Origin: JANNVK01 sp031430435
GTDB lineage: Bacteria > Acidobacteriota > Blastocatellia > Pyrinomonadales > Pyrinomonadaceae
Assembly (NCBI GenBank): GCA_031430435.1
Contig: JANPBM010000110.1
Coordinates: forward strand, 181,510 to 245,509
Reading direction: 5' to 3'
DNA: 64,000 nucleotides
Position numbers and translations under genes: made by a program. This document shows positions 43,009 to 52,472 of this stretch, in pieces. The notes beneath the pieces are model-generated. The model worked only from the letters and a program-made list of their open reading frames with translations. It searched no databases and was not told the DNA's origin. Numbering within the stretch: position 1 is the stretch's first letter; each line of letters opens with the position of its first letter.

Positions 43009-43689
43009 ATGAAAAAATTCGGCTTTATAGTTTTTATTGTTGCTTTGTTTATCGGTGTTGCGTCGGCTTTCAACACATCTTTCGGCAGTTTTAATCTTTC
43101 TTTCTGCAATAAAATTGTCGGTTCGGGCATTACAAAAATTGAACAAAGAGACATCGGCGATTTCCAAAAAGTTGACGTAAGCGGTGCGATGAATGTTGAA
43201 GTTATTGCCGATACAGACTTTAATGTATTGGTTGAGGCAGATGACAATTTGCTTGGTCAAATCAGGACAGAACTTGACGGCGATACTTTAAAGGTTTATT
43301 CAAAGGGTTGGCTTTCACCGAAAACAAAAATCACGGTCAAAATTTCAATGCCGAATCTTGCAGGAATCGAAGTTTCAGGTGCTTCTAACGTAACCGCTTC
43401 AAACTTGAAAAATGAAGATTTAAAGGTTGAATTAAGCGGTGCTTCAAAACTGAAAATTGACGGAAAAACCACGAACGCGAAGTTCGACGTAAGCGGAGCA
43501 AGCAAATTCGACGGTGAAAATCTTGAAATCGAGAATGCCGAAATTGATAATTCGGGAGCAAGTTCCGTATTGGTTTCTGTGTCTGACAGCCTTACGGTTG
43601 ATGCTTCGGGAGCAAGTAAAATTACCTATATCGGCAATCCTGTGGTTGAAAAAAATGTTTCCGGTGCTTCATCGGTCGTAAAAAGATAA
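43009..43689 (+). CDS. Secreted DUF2807 (head GIN domain) protein
   Basis: 226 residues from the ATG at 43009, with CGGAGAAAG just before it and a signal peptide ending ASAFN. The mature part has the GIN pattern of an N-terminal FQKVDVSGAMNVEVIA strand and repeated V-S-G-A-S-N/K turns (EVSGASNVTAS, ELSGASKLKI, DVSGASKFDG, VSGASSVVK), forming a right-handed beta-helix. Such proteins are cell-surface or secreted, of unknown role. A terminator follows. Confidence 0.88.
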   Translation: MKKFGFIVFIVALFIGVASAFNTSFGSFNLSFCNKIVGSGITKIEQRDIGDFQKVDVSGAMNVEVIADTDFNVLVEADDNLLGQIRTELDGDTLKVYSKGWLSPKTKITVKISMPNLAGIEVSGASNVTASNLKNEDLKVELSGASKLKIDGKTTNAKFDVSGASKFDGENLEIENAEIDNSGASSVLVSVSDSLTVDASGASKITYIGNPVVEKNVSGASSVVKR

Positions 43690-43713
43690 TCTGATTTTTA
43701 ACCGAATAAATTT

Positions 43714-43747
43714 GACCGCTTGAGATATTTGTCAAGCGGTCTTTTCA
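43714..43747 (+). terminator. Terminator after DUF2807 gene
   Basis: A perfect 10-bp stem (43714-43723 with 43732-43741) and 8-nt loop followed by TTTTC. It lies 25 bp after the stop. Confidence 0.85.
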
Positions 43748-43821
43748 TTTGTTTGCAGATTTTTATTCCCGCTTTTAATTTGTTAAAATAAAGTTTTTGG
43801 CACTTAAACAAAATTTCAACT

Positions 43822-46650
43822 ATGCAAACAGGCGTAAAGATAAAAGAAGTAATCGAGATTCGCGGTGCAAGAACGCACAACCTCAAAAATATCTCGTGTG
43901 CAATTCCGTTAAATGAACTGACGGTAATTACGGGCGTTTCAGGGTCGGGCAAAAGTTCGCTGGCGTTTGATACGATTTACGCCGAAGGTCAACGCCGATA
44001 TGTGGAAAGTTTGTCCGCGTATGCACGACAATTTTTGGAACGAATGGATAAACCCGATGTTGACGAAATTATCGGAATTGCTCCGGCGATTGCGATTCGG
44101 CAAAAGAATTCGACCAAAAATCCGCGTTCAACCGTTGCCACGCAGACCGAAATTTACGATTATTTACGACTTTTATTCGCTCGCATCGGGCAAACTTTTT
44201 GTCATCTGTGCGGCGTAGAAGTTAAAAAAGATTCGCCTGAAAGTTCGGCGGAAGAAATTTTGTCGCAGTTAAAAAATGATGAAAGATTTTACTTGCTTTT
44301 TCCGATTTCCAACGAACGACTGAGCGATAAAGAGACGGAGAGAAAGCGAGAAAAAACCGCATCGTCGCTTCGTCTCGCCATCACAGCGTCTCTTTTAGCG
44401 TTAATGCAAAGAGGTTTTTCGCGTTTATTCAGAAACGGTGAAATTATCGAACTGCAGAAGCCCGAAGATTATAAGTTCAAAGATTTTGACGGAACTTTTG
44501 TGCTGATTGATCGTCTGAAAGCCGAAAGTTCGATTCGTCAACGCTTGGTTGATTCGCTCGAAATTTGTTTTCGTGAAAGCGGTTCGGCGGTTGTGCAAAC
44601 GGTCGAGAATACAACGCTGAATTTTTCCGACAAATTTATCTGCAAAAACGACGGCACACAATTTGAAGTTCCCGAACCGCATCTTTTCAGTTTTAATTCG
44701 CCGTTCGGAGCTTGCCCGACGTGCCAAGGTTTCGGCAACACAATCGGTATTGATTATAATTTAGTTGTGCCAAACCCTTTAATTTCAATAATTAACGGTG
44801 CGGTTGATCCGTTTACCAAACCTCAGCATTTGTGGGCGAACGAAAATTTAATCGCGTTTTGCAACACTGAAAATATTCCGATTGACGTGGCGTTTGCAGA
44901 TTTGTCCGATGCACAAAAACGTTCGATCTTTGACGGAAAAGGAAAATGGAAAGGCATCAAAGGCTTTTTTGATTGGCTTGAAACAAAAAAATATAAACTT
45001 CACGTTCGCGTTTTTTTGTCGAAATATCGCGGCTACACAGCTTGTTACGATTGCAAAGGAGAACGTCTGCGGCAAGAGGCAAGATGCGTAAAAATCGGCA
45101 GAAAATCTTTGCCCGAAGTTATTTCGCTTTCGATTGACGTTGCCGCAAAATTCTTTGACGAATTAAAATTAGACGCTGAACGCGAAAAAATTGCCGACAA
45201 ATTACTGCTCGAAATTAAACGCCGATTGAAATTTTTGGTTGATGTCGGTTTAGATTATCTGACGTTAAAGCGTTTAGCTTCAACACTTTCGGGCGGCGAA
45301 GCACAACGCATTCAGCTTGCCACAAATCTCGGCTCATTGCTTGTCGGAACGCTGTACGTTTTAGACGAACCGAGCATCGGCTTGCATCCGCGAGACAACA
45401 CACGCTTAATCAAAATTCTTGAAAATTTACGCGACATCGGCAACACGGTTTTGGTCGTTGAACACGATGCGGAAATGATGAAATCGGCAAATCATATTTT
45501 GGACATCGGCGTTTACGCAGGCGAACTTGGCGGAAACGTGATTTTTGAGGGAAATTACGAAGCGTTGATGAAATCCGATAAATCGTTGACAGCAAAGTAT
45601 TTACGCAAAGAATCTGAAATTAAAATTCCGCACAAACGCCGTGAAGTCAGCAAAAAGAAGTTGGCAATTATTGGTGCCAGAGAAAATAATCTGCAAAATA
45701 TCAGCGTCGAAATTCCGCTTGAAATGCTGGTTTGCGTAACGGGCGTTTCGGGTTCCGGCAAATCCACGCTTATTCACGACATCATTTACGCAGGGTTAAA
45801 AAAGCAAAAAGGCGAATGGAACGCACAAGTCGGTTTGTTTCAAAGCATCAAAGGCGGCGAATATTTCGACGATATAATTTTGGTCGATCAATCGCCGATT
45901 GGTCGCACGCCACGCTCAAATCCGGTTACATACATCAAGGCTTACGATGCAATCCGCGAGACTTTTTCGCACACAAACCTTTCAAAAACAAAGGGTTACG
46001 ATCCTTCGCATTTTTCGTTCAACGTTCCCGGCGGACGCTGCGAAATTTGCCAAGGCAGCGGAACCGTAACGGTTGAAATGCAGTTTTTGGCAGACGTAGA
46101 ACTGATTTGCGAAGACTGCAACGGCACGCGGTTCAAGTCGGAAATTTTGGACGTGAAATACAAAGGCAAAAATATTGCCGAGGTTTTGCAGTTGACAATC
46201 CGCGAAGCAATCACGTTTTTCAAAGACGTAAACAAACTCGTCAACCGTCTGAAAATGCTCGAAGCCGTCGGACTCGGTTATTTGCGGCTCGGACAATCGG
46301 CGACAACTTTATCGGGCGGCGAAGCTCAACGAGTAAAACTTGCCGCACATTTGGCGACCAAAACCAAGTCGAAAACCTTGTTCATTTTCGACGAACCGAC
46401 AACAGGTTTGCACTTTGACGACATCAACAAATTGCTTTCAGCGTTCAGGGCATTGCTTGATAACGGAGCAAGTTTATTGGTTATCGAACATAATTTGGAC
46501 GTGATAAAAACGGCAGATTATGTGATTGATTTAGGTCCCGAAGGCGGAATCGGCGGCGGTGAAATTGTTGCTTGCGGCACGCCCGAAGAAATTGTGAAAT
46601 GCGATAAGTCTCATACGGGCAGATATTTGCGGGAGATTTTGAAGGATTAA
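43822..46650 (+). CDS. uvrA: Excinuclease ABC subunit A
   Basis: 942 residues. Two ATP-binding Walker A motifs (GVSGSGKSSLAFDTIYAEGQ and GVSGSGKSTLIHDI), two ABC signatures (TLSGGEAQRIQLA and TLSGGEAQRVKLA) and zinc-finger pairs (CPTCQGFG, CYDCKGE, CEICQGSG and CEDCNGTR) are all seen. It scans DNA for damage in nucleotide excision repair. The stop overlaps the last bases of the convergent DUF5615 gene. Confidence 0.98.
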   Translation: MQTGVKIKEVIEIRGARTHNLKNISCAIPLNELTVITGVSGSGKSSLAFDTIYAEGQRRYVESLSAYARQFLERMDKPDVDEIIGIAPAIAIRQKNSTKNPRSTVATQTEIYDYLRLLFARIGQTFCHLCGVEVKKDSPESSAEEILSQLKNDERFYLLFPISNERLSDKETERKREKTASSLRLAITASLLALMQRGFSRLFRNGEIIELQKPEDYKFKDFDGTFVLIDRLKAESSIRQRLVDSLEICFRESGSAVVQTVENTTLNFSDKFICKNDGTQFEVPEPHLFSFNSPFGACPTCQGFGNTIGIDYNLVVPNPLISIINGAVDPFTKPQHLWANENLIAFCNTENIPIDVAFADLSDAQKRSIFDGKGKWKGIKGFFDWLETKKYKLHVRVFLSKYRGYTACYDCKGERLRQEARCVKIGRKSLPEVISLSIDVAAKFFDELKLDAEREKIADKLLLEIKRRLKFLVDVGLDYLTLKRLASTLSGGEAQRIQLATNLGSLLVGTLYVLDEPSIGLHPRDNTRLIKILENLRDIGNTVLVVEHDAEMMKSANHILDIGVYAGELGGNVIFEGNYEALMKSDKSLTAKYLRKESEIKIPHKRREVSKKKLAIIGARENNLQNISVEIPLEMLVCVTGVSGSGKSTLIHDIIYAGLKKQKGEWNAQVGLFQSIKGGEYFDDIILVDQSPIGRTPRSNPVTYIKAYDAIRETFSHTNLSKTKGYDPSHFSFNVPGGRCEICQGSGTVTVEMQFLADVELICEDCNGTRFKSEILDVKYKGKNIAEVLQLTIREAITFFKDVNKLVNRLKMLEAVGLGYLRLGQSATTLSGGEAQRVKLAAHLATKTKSKTLFIFDEPTTGLHFDDINKLLSAFRALLDNGASLLVIEHNLDVIKTADYVIDLGPEGGIGGGEIVACGTPEEIVKCDKSHTGRYLREILKD

Positions 46651-46994
46651 ATGTAACGAATTTGGTTTATCATTTCGTCTGAAGTTGTTTGGTTTAGAAT
46701 TTCCAAAAGTCTTTGCAAGGTTTCATTCGGTAAACGACGAATTGCCATAATCATTCCATAGTGATTTTTGCCTTGTTCAAAATATTCGGTTGCTAATTTT
46801 TCAAAATCCACCCGATTGTGAGTAAGTAAAACCAGTTTGTTTTCTACGGCAAACTTAAGCTGTTCGGCATCGCTTTTGCCTGAATTATTTGCTTCGTGCG
46901 TAGTCAAAACAGAATAGCCGCGAGCTTTTATCAGTTCGGCAATCAAAATGCTCACGTCTTCATCATTGTAAAGTTCAATAAAAATATCGTTCAT
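46647..46994 (-). CDS. DUF5615 PIN-like toxin candidate
   Basis: 115 residues. The pattern IFIELYNDEDVSILIAELIK with two acidic residues, then AEQLKFAVENKLVLLTHNRVDFEKL, is that of DUF5615 proteins (PIN-like, here Asp and TxNxxDF motif). These are commonly partnered with DUF433 proteins in toxin-antitoxin modules. The start overlaps the end of the DUF433 gene (ATGA), so translation is coupled. An RNase activity is inferred, not shown. Confidence 0.8.
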   Translation of the reverse strand: MNDIFIELYNDEDVSILIAELIKARGYSVLTTHEANNSGKSDAEQLKFAVENKLVLLTHNRVDFEKLATEYFEQGKNHYGMIMAIRRLPNETLQRLLEILNQTTSDEMINQIRYI

Positions 46995-47266
46995 TTGTTC
47001 AGAGGTAAAGCCGTATTTTCTTCAATTCGATTTTTCCGAATATACTGATTTATTTCTTCTTTGTGGTCGCTGAAATAACTTAAAGCGGAAAAAATTTGAG
47101 CTAAATTTAAGTGCGGCAGATGATTAGGAATTTCTTCGGCAGAAATGCCAAGCCGATAAAGTTCAACAATCGCCCGCACAGGCGTTCGAGTATTTTTGAT
47201 AATCGGCTCGCCGCTTAAAATTGATTCATCGGTCGTAATATAAAATGTTTCGGTTGCTGTAATCAT
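46991..47266 (-). CDS. DUF433 antitoxin-type protein
   Basis: 91 residues from the ATG at 47266; an upstream in-frame TTG is less likely. A DUF433 core with ESILSGEPIIKNTRTPVRAI and EEIPNHLPHLNLAQIFSALS is visible; this is a winged-helix type fold and commonly antitoxin partner of DUF5615. The gene follows the unknown protein by 4 bp and overlaps the toxin candidate. Confidence 0.85.
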   Translation of the reverse strand: MITATETFYITTDESILSGEPIIKNTRTPVRAIVELYRLGISAEEIPNHLPHLNLAQIFSALSYFSDHKEEINQYIRKNRIEENTALPLNK

Positions 47267-47270
47267 AATT

Positions 47271-47750
47271 TTAACTCGCAAATTTTCTCACATATTCAAG
47301 CAAATCGCCAAGCGGAGATTTTTGCCACATTGCTATAATAAATCCGTAAGTGTTTCGCACATTTATCATAAACAAATTTGCATCTTTATTTTCTTTCAAG
47401 GCTTCAAAGATTTCTTCATCCCAATCTGCCATTGCAGGCAAAAACACTTCTTTTTGAGTTTTAGATGAAAACAAATGACCTGATAATCGGAGAAGGTTGT
47501 ATCGAGGAGATTTAACAACTTGTGAATCATACATCTTCTTTGTCTCATAAAAAATGATAAATTTCATTGCAAAATCATAACGAATGAACTTCCTTACTGA
47601 TTGGACGACCGTAATAACAAACAAACTTACAAGGAAATTATGTTCGGGTGTGCTTGGCTCTAAATCAGGCATTGTATCTAAAATCGCAATCCACATTTTT
47701 TCCTCTATTCTCGCTCTTCTTAAAACCAAATCTGATTCTTTATTGCCCAT
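47271..47750 (-). CDS. Hypothetical protein downstream of PadR
   Basis: 159 residues from the ATG at 47750, with a strong GGAGG nine bases upstream inside the end of the PadR gene, so the longer frame is rejected. The sequence holds one hydrophobic helix (NFLVSLFVITVVQSVRKFI) and is otherwise soluble, with MKFIIFYETKKMYDS and MINVRNTYGFIIAMW. I do not recognise it. Position between a PadR regulator and a TA pair suggests a controlled or target protein of that regulator. Confidence 0.65.
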   Translation of the reverse strand: MGNKESDLVLRRARIEEKMWIAILDTMPDLEPSTPEHNFLVSLFVITVVQSVRKFIRYDFAMKFIIFYETKKMYDSQVVKSPRYNLLRLSGHLFSSKTQKEVFLPAMADWDEEIFEALKENKDANLFMINVRNTYGFIIAMWQKSPLGDLLEYVRKFAS

Positions 47751-47752
47751 AA

Positions 47753-48067
47753 CTAAACACCTCCCCAAACCAACTCGGAATTCATGAACCCAATCAATCT
47801 GACATTTGCGTTATAAACCTGTTCGCCCAAACCTGTTGCCCGATATTTGCGGCGTGGAATGCCGATTTCGGGTGCGGTTCGCGGTTCTTCGCGTGAATCG
47901 AGATAGCCTTTGTCGCACATCCGCGAGAGCGTAACGTAAATTGTGCCGCGTTTCAGTTCGCCTTCGGACGCTTCAACCATTTCAAGACCGTACATTTCGC
48001 CTTTGTGAATCAGCATCTCTAAGGTTTTCATTTCTTTGGTTGATAATTTCGGAAATTCGTTTGCCAT
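47753..48067 (-). CDS. PadR-like transcriptional regulator
   Basis: 104 residues with a PadR-type winged helix: STKEMKTLEMLIHKGEMYGL, then GTIYVTLSRMCDKGYLDSRE, and the wing PRRKYRATGLGEQV. PadR proteins are repressors. The length without the C-terminal helix matches the short subfamily, often placed first in small operons. It is the first gene of a four-gene minus-strand operon with the unknown protein and DUF433/DUF5615 pair. Confidence 0.88.
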   Translation of the reverse strand: MANEFPKLSTKEMKTLEMLIHKGEMYGLEMVEASEGELKRGTIYVTLSRMCDKGYLDSREEPRTAPEIGIPRRKYRATGLGEQVYNANVRLIGFMNSELVWGGV

Positions 48068-48289
48068 TGTGTTTATCGTATCTTACAAAAAGTATAAGTT
48101 GACTCTTACAATAATTGAAAAACAAAATGCTGTCAAGATAATTTTGATATTTTCGGGAACTTTTTTGTACTTTGAAAATCGGACTGTCTTGTTTGCCGTG
48201 TTTTTTATGTTAATTTTGTTTTGGCTTTCAAAATTAATAATGAAAAATTTATCTGTTTTTTTTGATAACGGCATTGTTCGTTATTGACG

Positions 48290-48338
48290 AAAAAATGCCT
48301 CAGTATAAAGTCGTTTTGTTCAACTTAATACTGAGGCA
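48290..48338 (-). terminator. Terminator of the cytochrome oxidase operon
   Basis: A perfect 11-bp stem (48296-48306 with 48328-48338) with a 21-nt loop, followed in the minus direction by six T. It begins 23 bp after the stop of the last oxidase gene. Confidence 0.75.
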
Positions 48339-48360
48339 AATATATTTGTAAAAGTTATTT

Positions 48361-48690
48361 TTACTTATTAAAAACGCCGAATCCGCGCGTTAGATAGTCT
48401 TGCATAACGAACGCAAACATAATCGCCAGCCAGAAAAAACTCGCAACTGCGGTTAGTTTAATCAATGTTCCGTTCCACCAAACGTGCATAAAAAACAAAA
48501 TAACCAGCGTCATTTTTGTAAACGCAATGATTAAAGCAAGCAAGGTGTTCGCCCCCGCGAAAAGCATTGTGTCTAAATCTGTCAACGCCGTGAAATAAGT
48601 AAGTATCGTGCCGAACACCAACGCGAGAAAAATCCCGATGTATTTGGGTATTCCCATGTGTTCGTGCGTTTCTTCGTGATTATCTGACAT
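48361..48690 (-). CDS. Cytochrome c oxidase subunit IV-type protein
   Basis: 109 residues with three membrane helices: YIGIFLALVFGTILTYFTAL, ALIIAFTKMTLVILFFMHVW and AVASFFWLAIMFAFVMQDYL, and a His- and Glu-rich N-terminus. The pattern matches prokaryotic CoxIV (CtaF/CoxD type). It is the last subunit gene of the caa3-type operon, following subunit III by 3 bp. Confidence 0.85.
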   Translation of the reverse strand: MSDNHEETHEHMGIPKYIGIFLALVFGTILTYFTALTDLDTMLFAGANTLLALIIAFTKMTLVILFFMHVWWNGTLIKLTAVASFFWLAIMFAFVMQDYLTRGFGVFNK

Positions 48691-48693
48691 AAA

Positions 48694-49596
48694 TTAGTGT
48701 CCTCCGTGCATAAAATGTCTGCCGAGCAAGTAAAGTAAAGGGAACAGGAAAATCCAGACAATATCGACAAAGTGCCAATACAAACCAGCCATTTCGACCG
48801 GTGAATAATACTCTGCCGTATAACTTCCGAGCCACGCTTTCCATAAAAGCCACAGCATTAAACCGAGTCCGACAATCATGTGCAAACCGTGCAAACCGGT
48901 CATACAAAAGTAAATCCAGAAAAATATGCGAACTTTGCTTTCAAACTTTTGTTCATTGAGCTTGCCGTCGGAATAATAACCGACTTTTTCCCATTCGGTC
49001 AGAAACCCTTCTTTTTCCGCCATCTGCGGCAGCGAAAGGTCTTTCCACTCAAACACGCCGGTCGAACTCTTGTACTCGTGTTCGGCGGTATGTTCGGCAT
49101 CTTTGTTTTCGGCGGCGGAAACTTTTGTTTCAATTAACGAAGTCGCAACTTTGCGTTCTTCGCCTTTCGGTGTTTTATGATTCCAATTCGCAAACGGAAT
49201 TAAACCCTTGTTATATTTTTCGGTGTATTCAACTGCTTTTACGCCTAAAAATACCGTCCCGAAAATCATTGTCAAAACAATCATCACGACTTGCATCATC
49301 CGATTGCCTTTTTGGGCGTAGTAAACCGTCAGTGCCATTGTCAAACTGCTGACAATCAGCACCAGCGTGTTTAATCCTCCGAGAAATGCGTCGAGGTGAT
49401 TGCTGCCGGCGGCAAATGCCATCGGAAATTTCCAACGGTAAAGCAGATAAACGGTGAACATTCCGCCAAAAAACATAATTTCTTGGGCAAGAAACATCCA
49501 CATTCCGATTGAAACAGACTCTTCTTGCTGTTTCATATTCTCGAATTGATGCTGCAAGCCCGGCGGATGATAATGGTCGTTTGTATGTGTAGCCAT
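48694..49596 (-). CDS. ctaE: Cytochrome c oxidase subunit III
   Basis: 300 residues with the helices of CoxC. Signature segments are SIGMWMFLAQEIMFFGGMFT and SPVEMAGLYWHFVDIVWIFL. Between the fourth and fifth core helices there is a hydrophilic insert of about 85 residues (about 135-220: NWNHKTPKGEERK, EHTAEHEYKSSTG), rich in Glu and Lys and not in the usual CoxC. The insert would lie on one membrane face and could contact Alternative Complex III or another partner. Confidence 0.92.
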   Translation of the reverse strand: MATHTNDHYHPPGLQHQFENMKQQEESVSIGMWMFLAQEIMFFGGMFTVYLLYRWKFPMAFAAGSNHLDAFLGGLNTLVLIVSSLTMALTVYYAQKGNRMMQVVMIVLTMIFGTVFLGVKAVEYTEKYNKGLIPFANWNHKTPKGEERKVATSLIETKVSAAENKDAEHTAEHEYKSSTGVFEWKDLSLPQMAEKEGFLTEWEKVGYYSDGKLNEQKFESKVRIFFWIYFCMTGLHGLHMIVGLGLMLWLLWKAWLGSYTAEYYSPVEMAGLYWHFVDIVWIFLFPLLYLLGRHFMHGGH

Positions 49597-49689
49597 CTTT
49601 TTATTATAGATTTCAAATTCCGGATTTCAAACAAGAAACCCTGCTATTTTAAACTCAAGTAACTTTCGTCTTTACCTTTTTTAATTTTC

Positions 49690-51372
49690 CTAAACCGTTG
49701 CTTCTCTCCGAGCTTTTTCAATATCCAAGCCGTTTTCTTCGCCGAATTCATAGGCTTCCCACGTAACAACCGGCGTTTCATCGAAATTCAATGTCGGCGG
49801 CGGTGATTGTGTTCTCCATTCAAGTCCGGGCAACATTGACGGATTTGACTTTGCCTTTTCACCAAAGAAAAGCGAGTATGTCAGATAAATCAACGGCAAG
49901 ACAAGTCCGATTCCTAAGACGGAAGCTCCGGCAGTCGAGAAAACATTCAAAACTTGCAACTCTTCCGAGTATGAAGCATAGCGTCGCGGCATTCCCATAT
50001 AACCCAGAATGAACTGCGGAAAGAAGGTCAAGTTAAAACCGACAAATACCAGTAATGCCGAGATTTTTCCCCAAAATTCCGAGTATGTTTTACCCGTAAT
50101 TTTCGACCACCACATATGCAATCCGCCGAGATACGCTAAAACTGTTCCGCCGACCATCACATAATGAAAATGAGCAACGATAAAATATGTGTCGGTTAAA
50201 TGGACGTTTAAGCCCATTGCGCCCAAAAATAATCCGGTTAAACCGCCAATCAAGAAAAGTCCCATAAATCCGATGGCATAAAGCATCGGCGTATCATACG
50301 AAACTGAACCTTTGTACATAGTCGCCGTCCAGTTGAACATTTTAATTGCGGACGGCACGGAAACAACCATCGTCAGGAATGAAAAAACCAAACCCGCATA
50401 CATTGATTGTCCGCTCACGAACATATGGTGTCCCCAAACAAGGAAACCGAAAACGGCGATCGCCAAACTTGAAAACGCCACGAATTCGTAACCGAAAATT
50501 TTCTTGCGCGAATAATTTGCGATGATTTCCGAAATTACGCCCATTCCCGGCAGAATCATAATATAAACGGCAGGATGCGAATAAAACCAAAATAAATGTT
50601 GAAATAAAATCGGATCGCCGCCGATTGACGGATCGAAAATTCCGATGTGCGCGACACGCTCTAATGCCATCAGCAAAATTGTGATAGCGATAACCGGCGT
50701 TCCCAAAACCATCACCAAACTTGTCGCGTAATGCGCCCACACAAACAACGGCAATCTGAACCACGTCATACCCGGACAACGCATCGTGTGAACCGTCACA
50801 ATAAAGTTTAAGCCGGTCAAAATCGACGAAAATCCGTTGACGAAAATCCCTAAGCCGGCAAGCATCACATATCCGTTTGAAAATGTTGTCGAATACGGCG
50901 TATAAAATGTCCAACCGGTATCAACGCCGCCTTGAATCAAGGCAAACAATGTCAAACCGCCACCGGTCATATAAAAATACCAACTGAGCAAATTTATTTT
51001 CGGCAATGCCAAATCTTTTGCGCCAATCATTAACGGCAATAAAAAATTTCCCAAAATCGCCGGCACAACCGGAATCAGGAAAAAGAAAACCATAATAATT
51101 CCGTGTTGCGTAAAGACTTTGTTGTATGTTCCCGATTCGAGCAAGTCGCTCGCGGGGGTCAACAATTCCAAACGAATCGTTGCCGCATAAACTCCGCCGA
51201 GCAGAAAAAATGCCGACACGGTAATCAAATACAGAATCGCAATGCGTTTATGATCTTTTGTCAAAAGCCACGAACTTAAACTGTGACCGTTGTTCAAATA
51301 ATGCGTTCGTGTTTTTTCGACTGTTCTGTCGACAACCGCTGTTCCTATTTTATTGTTTACTGTTGCGTCCAT
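49690..51372 (-). CDS. ctaD: Cytochrome c oxidase subunit I (A2-type)
   Basis: 560 residues with 12 helices. Haem and copper ligands are in FTQHGIIMVFFFLIPVVPA (low-spin haem His90), FWFYSHPAVYIMILPGMG (CuB His/Tyr), WGHHMFVSGQ (two His) and VAHFHYVMVGG. The YSHPAVY motif (264-270) replaces the A1-type glutamate and places the enzyme in the A2 subfamily of haem-copper oxidases, as in Rhodothermus caa3. It reduces O2 and pumps protons. Confidence 0.97.
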   Translation of the reverse strand: MDATVNNKIGTAVVDRTVEKTRTHYLNNGHSLSSWLLTKDHKRIAILYLITVSAFFLLGGVYAATIRLELLTPASDLLESGTYNKVFTQHGIIMVFFFLIPVVPAILGNFLLPLMIGAKDLALPKINLLSWYFYMTGGGLTLFALIQGGVDTGWTFYTPYSTTFSNGYVMLAGLGIFVNGFSSILTGLNFIVTVHTMRCPGMTWFRLPLFVWAHYATSLVMVLGTPVIAITILLMALERVAHIGIFDPSIGGDPILFQHLFWFYSHPAVYIMILPGMGVISEIIANYSRKKIFGYEFVAFSSLAIAVFGFLVWGHHMFVSGQSMYAGLVFSFLTMVVSVPSAIKMFNWTATMYKGSVSYDTPMLYAIGFMGLFLIGGLTGLFLGAMGLNVHLTDTYFIVAHFHYVMVGGTVLAYLGGLHMWWSKITGKTYSEFWGKISALLVFVGFNLTFFPQFILGYMGMPRRYASYSEELQVLNVFSTAGASVLGIGLVLPLIYLTYSLFFGEKAKSNPSMLPGLEWRTQSPPPTLNFDETPVVTWEAYEFGEENGLDIEKARREATV

Positions 51373-51377
51373 AAAAA

Positions 51378-52421
51378 CTACTTTCCACCTTTATCTTTTG
51401 CGTCTTTCGACGAATCTTTTTTCGCATCGGGCGAAGTCATCGGGGCTGCGGGTGCGGTCATCGGCGAAGCGGGCGAAGTTGCCGCGTTTCCGCCCAAAGA
51501 TTTAATGTACGCAACTAAATGCGTTAATTGTTCTTCGGTAACTTGACCTTTGAACGTCGGCATAATCGGCGAATATCCTTCGACGATTTGTCCGCTCGGA
51601 TTCAAAATCGAGCTTCTGATGTAATCTTCGTCCGCTTTGACGGTTTGACCGCCGACAAGTTTTACGTCTTCTCCGAATAAACCTTCGAGTTTCGCTCCGC
51701 GCTGATCTTTGCCGCCCGCGTGGCACGATGCACAGCCGAGTTTATTGGTAAACAAATCTTTGCCCGATTCAACCGGCGTTTGGTTTGTCGTTTCACCCGC
51801 CAACCAATTATCAAAATCTTTTTGCTCCATTACCGTTACCCAACCGCCCATTCCGGAGTGATTTAAGCCGCAGTATTCGGCGCAATATAAACGGTATCTG
51901 CCCGCTTTGGTCGGTTCAAACCAAAGATACGAATAGCGCCCGGGGACGACATCGGCTTTGGTGCGAAACGCGGGAATATAAAAATCGTGCAAAACATCTT
52001 CGGTGGTCATCGTCAATTTTACTTTGCGTCCGACCGGAACGTGCAGTTCATTGATTTCACGGCGACCCGTTGAATGTTGCGCTTTCCACATCCATTGTTT
52101 GCCGACCACATAAATTTCCATCCCGTCGGTCGGTATTTTGTATTGTTCATAAAAAATCACCGCTCCGCCGAGAAAAATTGTCATCGAAATAACAAACGGA
52201 ATAAACGACCACGCAATTTCCAAAGCCATCGATCCGTGAATTTCTTCGGGTGTCGCAAACTTTTCTTTTTCGCGGTAAACAACCGCAAAAACGGCGATTC
52301 CCAAGACAATTAACACCGTAAAAAATACGCTGATTAAAATCAAATAAAAATACAAAGCATCAATCTGCCACGCGAAAGTGGATGCTTGCTCCGGAAATAA
52401 CGGTATCCAATTTTTTTGCAT
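51378..52421 (-). CDS. ctaC: Cytochrome c oxidase subunit II with fused cytochrome c (caa3 type)
   Basis: 347 residues. Two N-terminal membrane helices precede the CuA domain (LYCAEYCGLNHSGMGGWV with the ligands C, E, C, H and M), followed by a fused cytochrome c domain with KLGCASCHAGGKDQRG and a Met region (PIMPTFKGQV). This fusion defines caa3 oxidases. The C-terminal tail is Ala/Pro/Ser-rich. It starts the oxidase part of the operon. Confidence 0.96.
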   Translation of the reverse strand: MQKNWIPLFPEQASTFAWQIDALYFYLILISVFFTVLIVLGIAVFAVVYREKEKFATPEEIHGSMALEIAWSFIPFVISMTIFLGGAVIFYEQYKIPTDGMEIYVVGKQWMWKAQHSTGRREINELHVPVGRKVKLTMTTEDVLHDFYIPAFRTKADVVPGRYSYLWFEPTKAGRYRLYCAEYCGLNHSGMGGWVTVMEQKDFDNWLAGETTNQTPVESGKDLFTNKLGCASCHAGGKDQRGAKLEGLFGEDVKLVGGQTVKADEDYIRSSILNPSGQIVEGYSPIMPTFKGQVTEEQLTHLVAYIKSLGGNAATSPASPMTAPAAPMTSPDAKKDSSKDAKDKGGK

Positions 52422-52472
52422 AACTCTTTTTAACCGATTGAATCATCGACTCAGTCGTCAATAAACAAATAA

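Noticed and set aside
48036..48287. An 83-codon hydrophobic plus-strand frame next to padR
   Set aside because: It overlaps the padR start on the opposite strand, is in A+T-rich DNA where hydrophobic frames arise by chance, and has no ribosome site.
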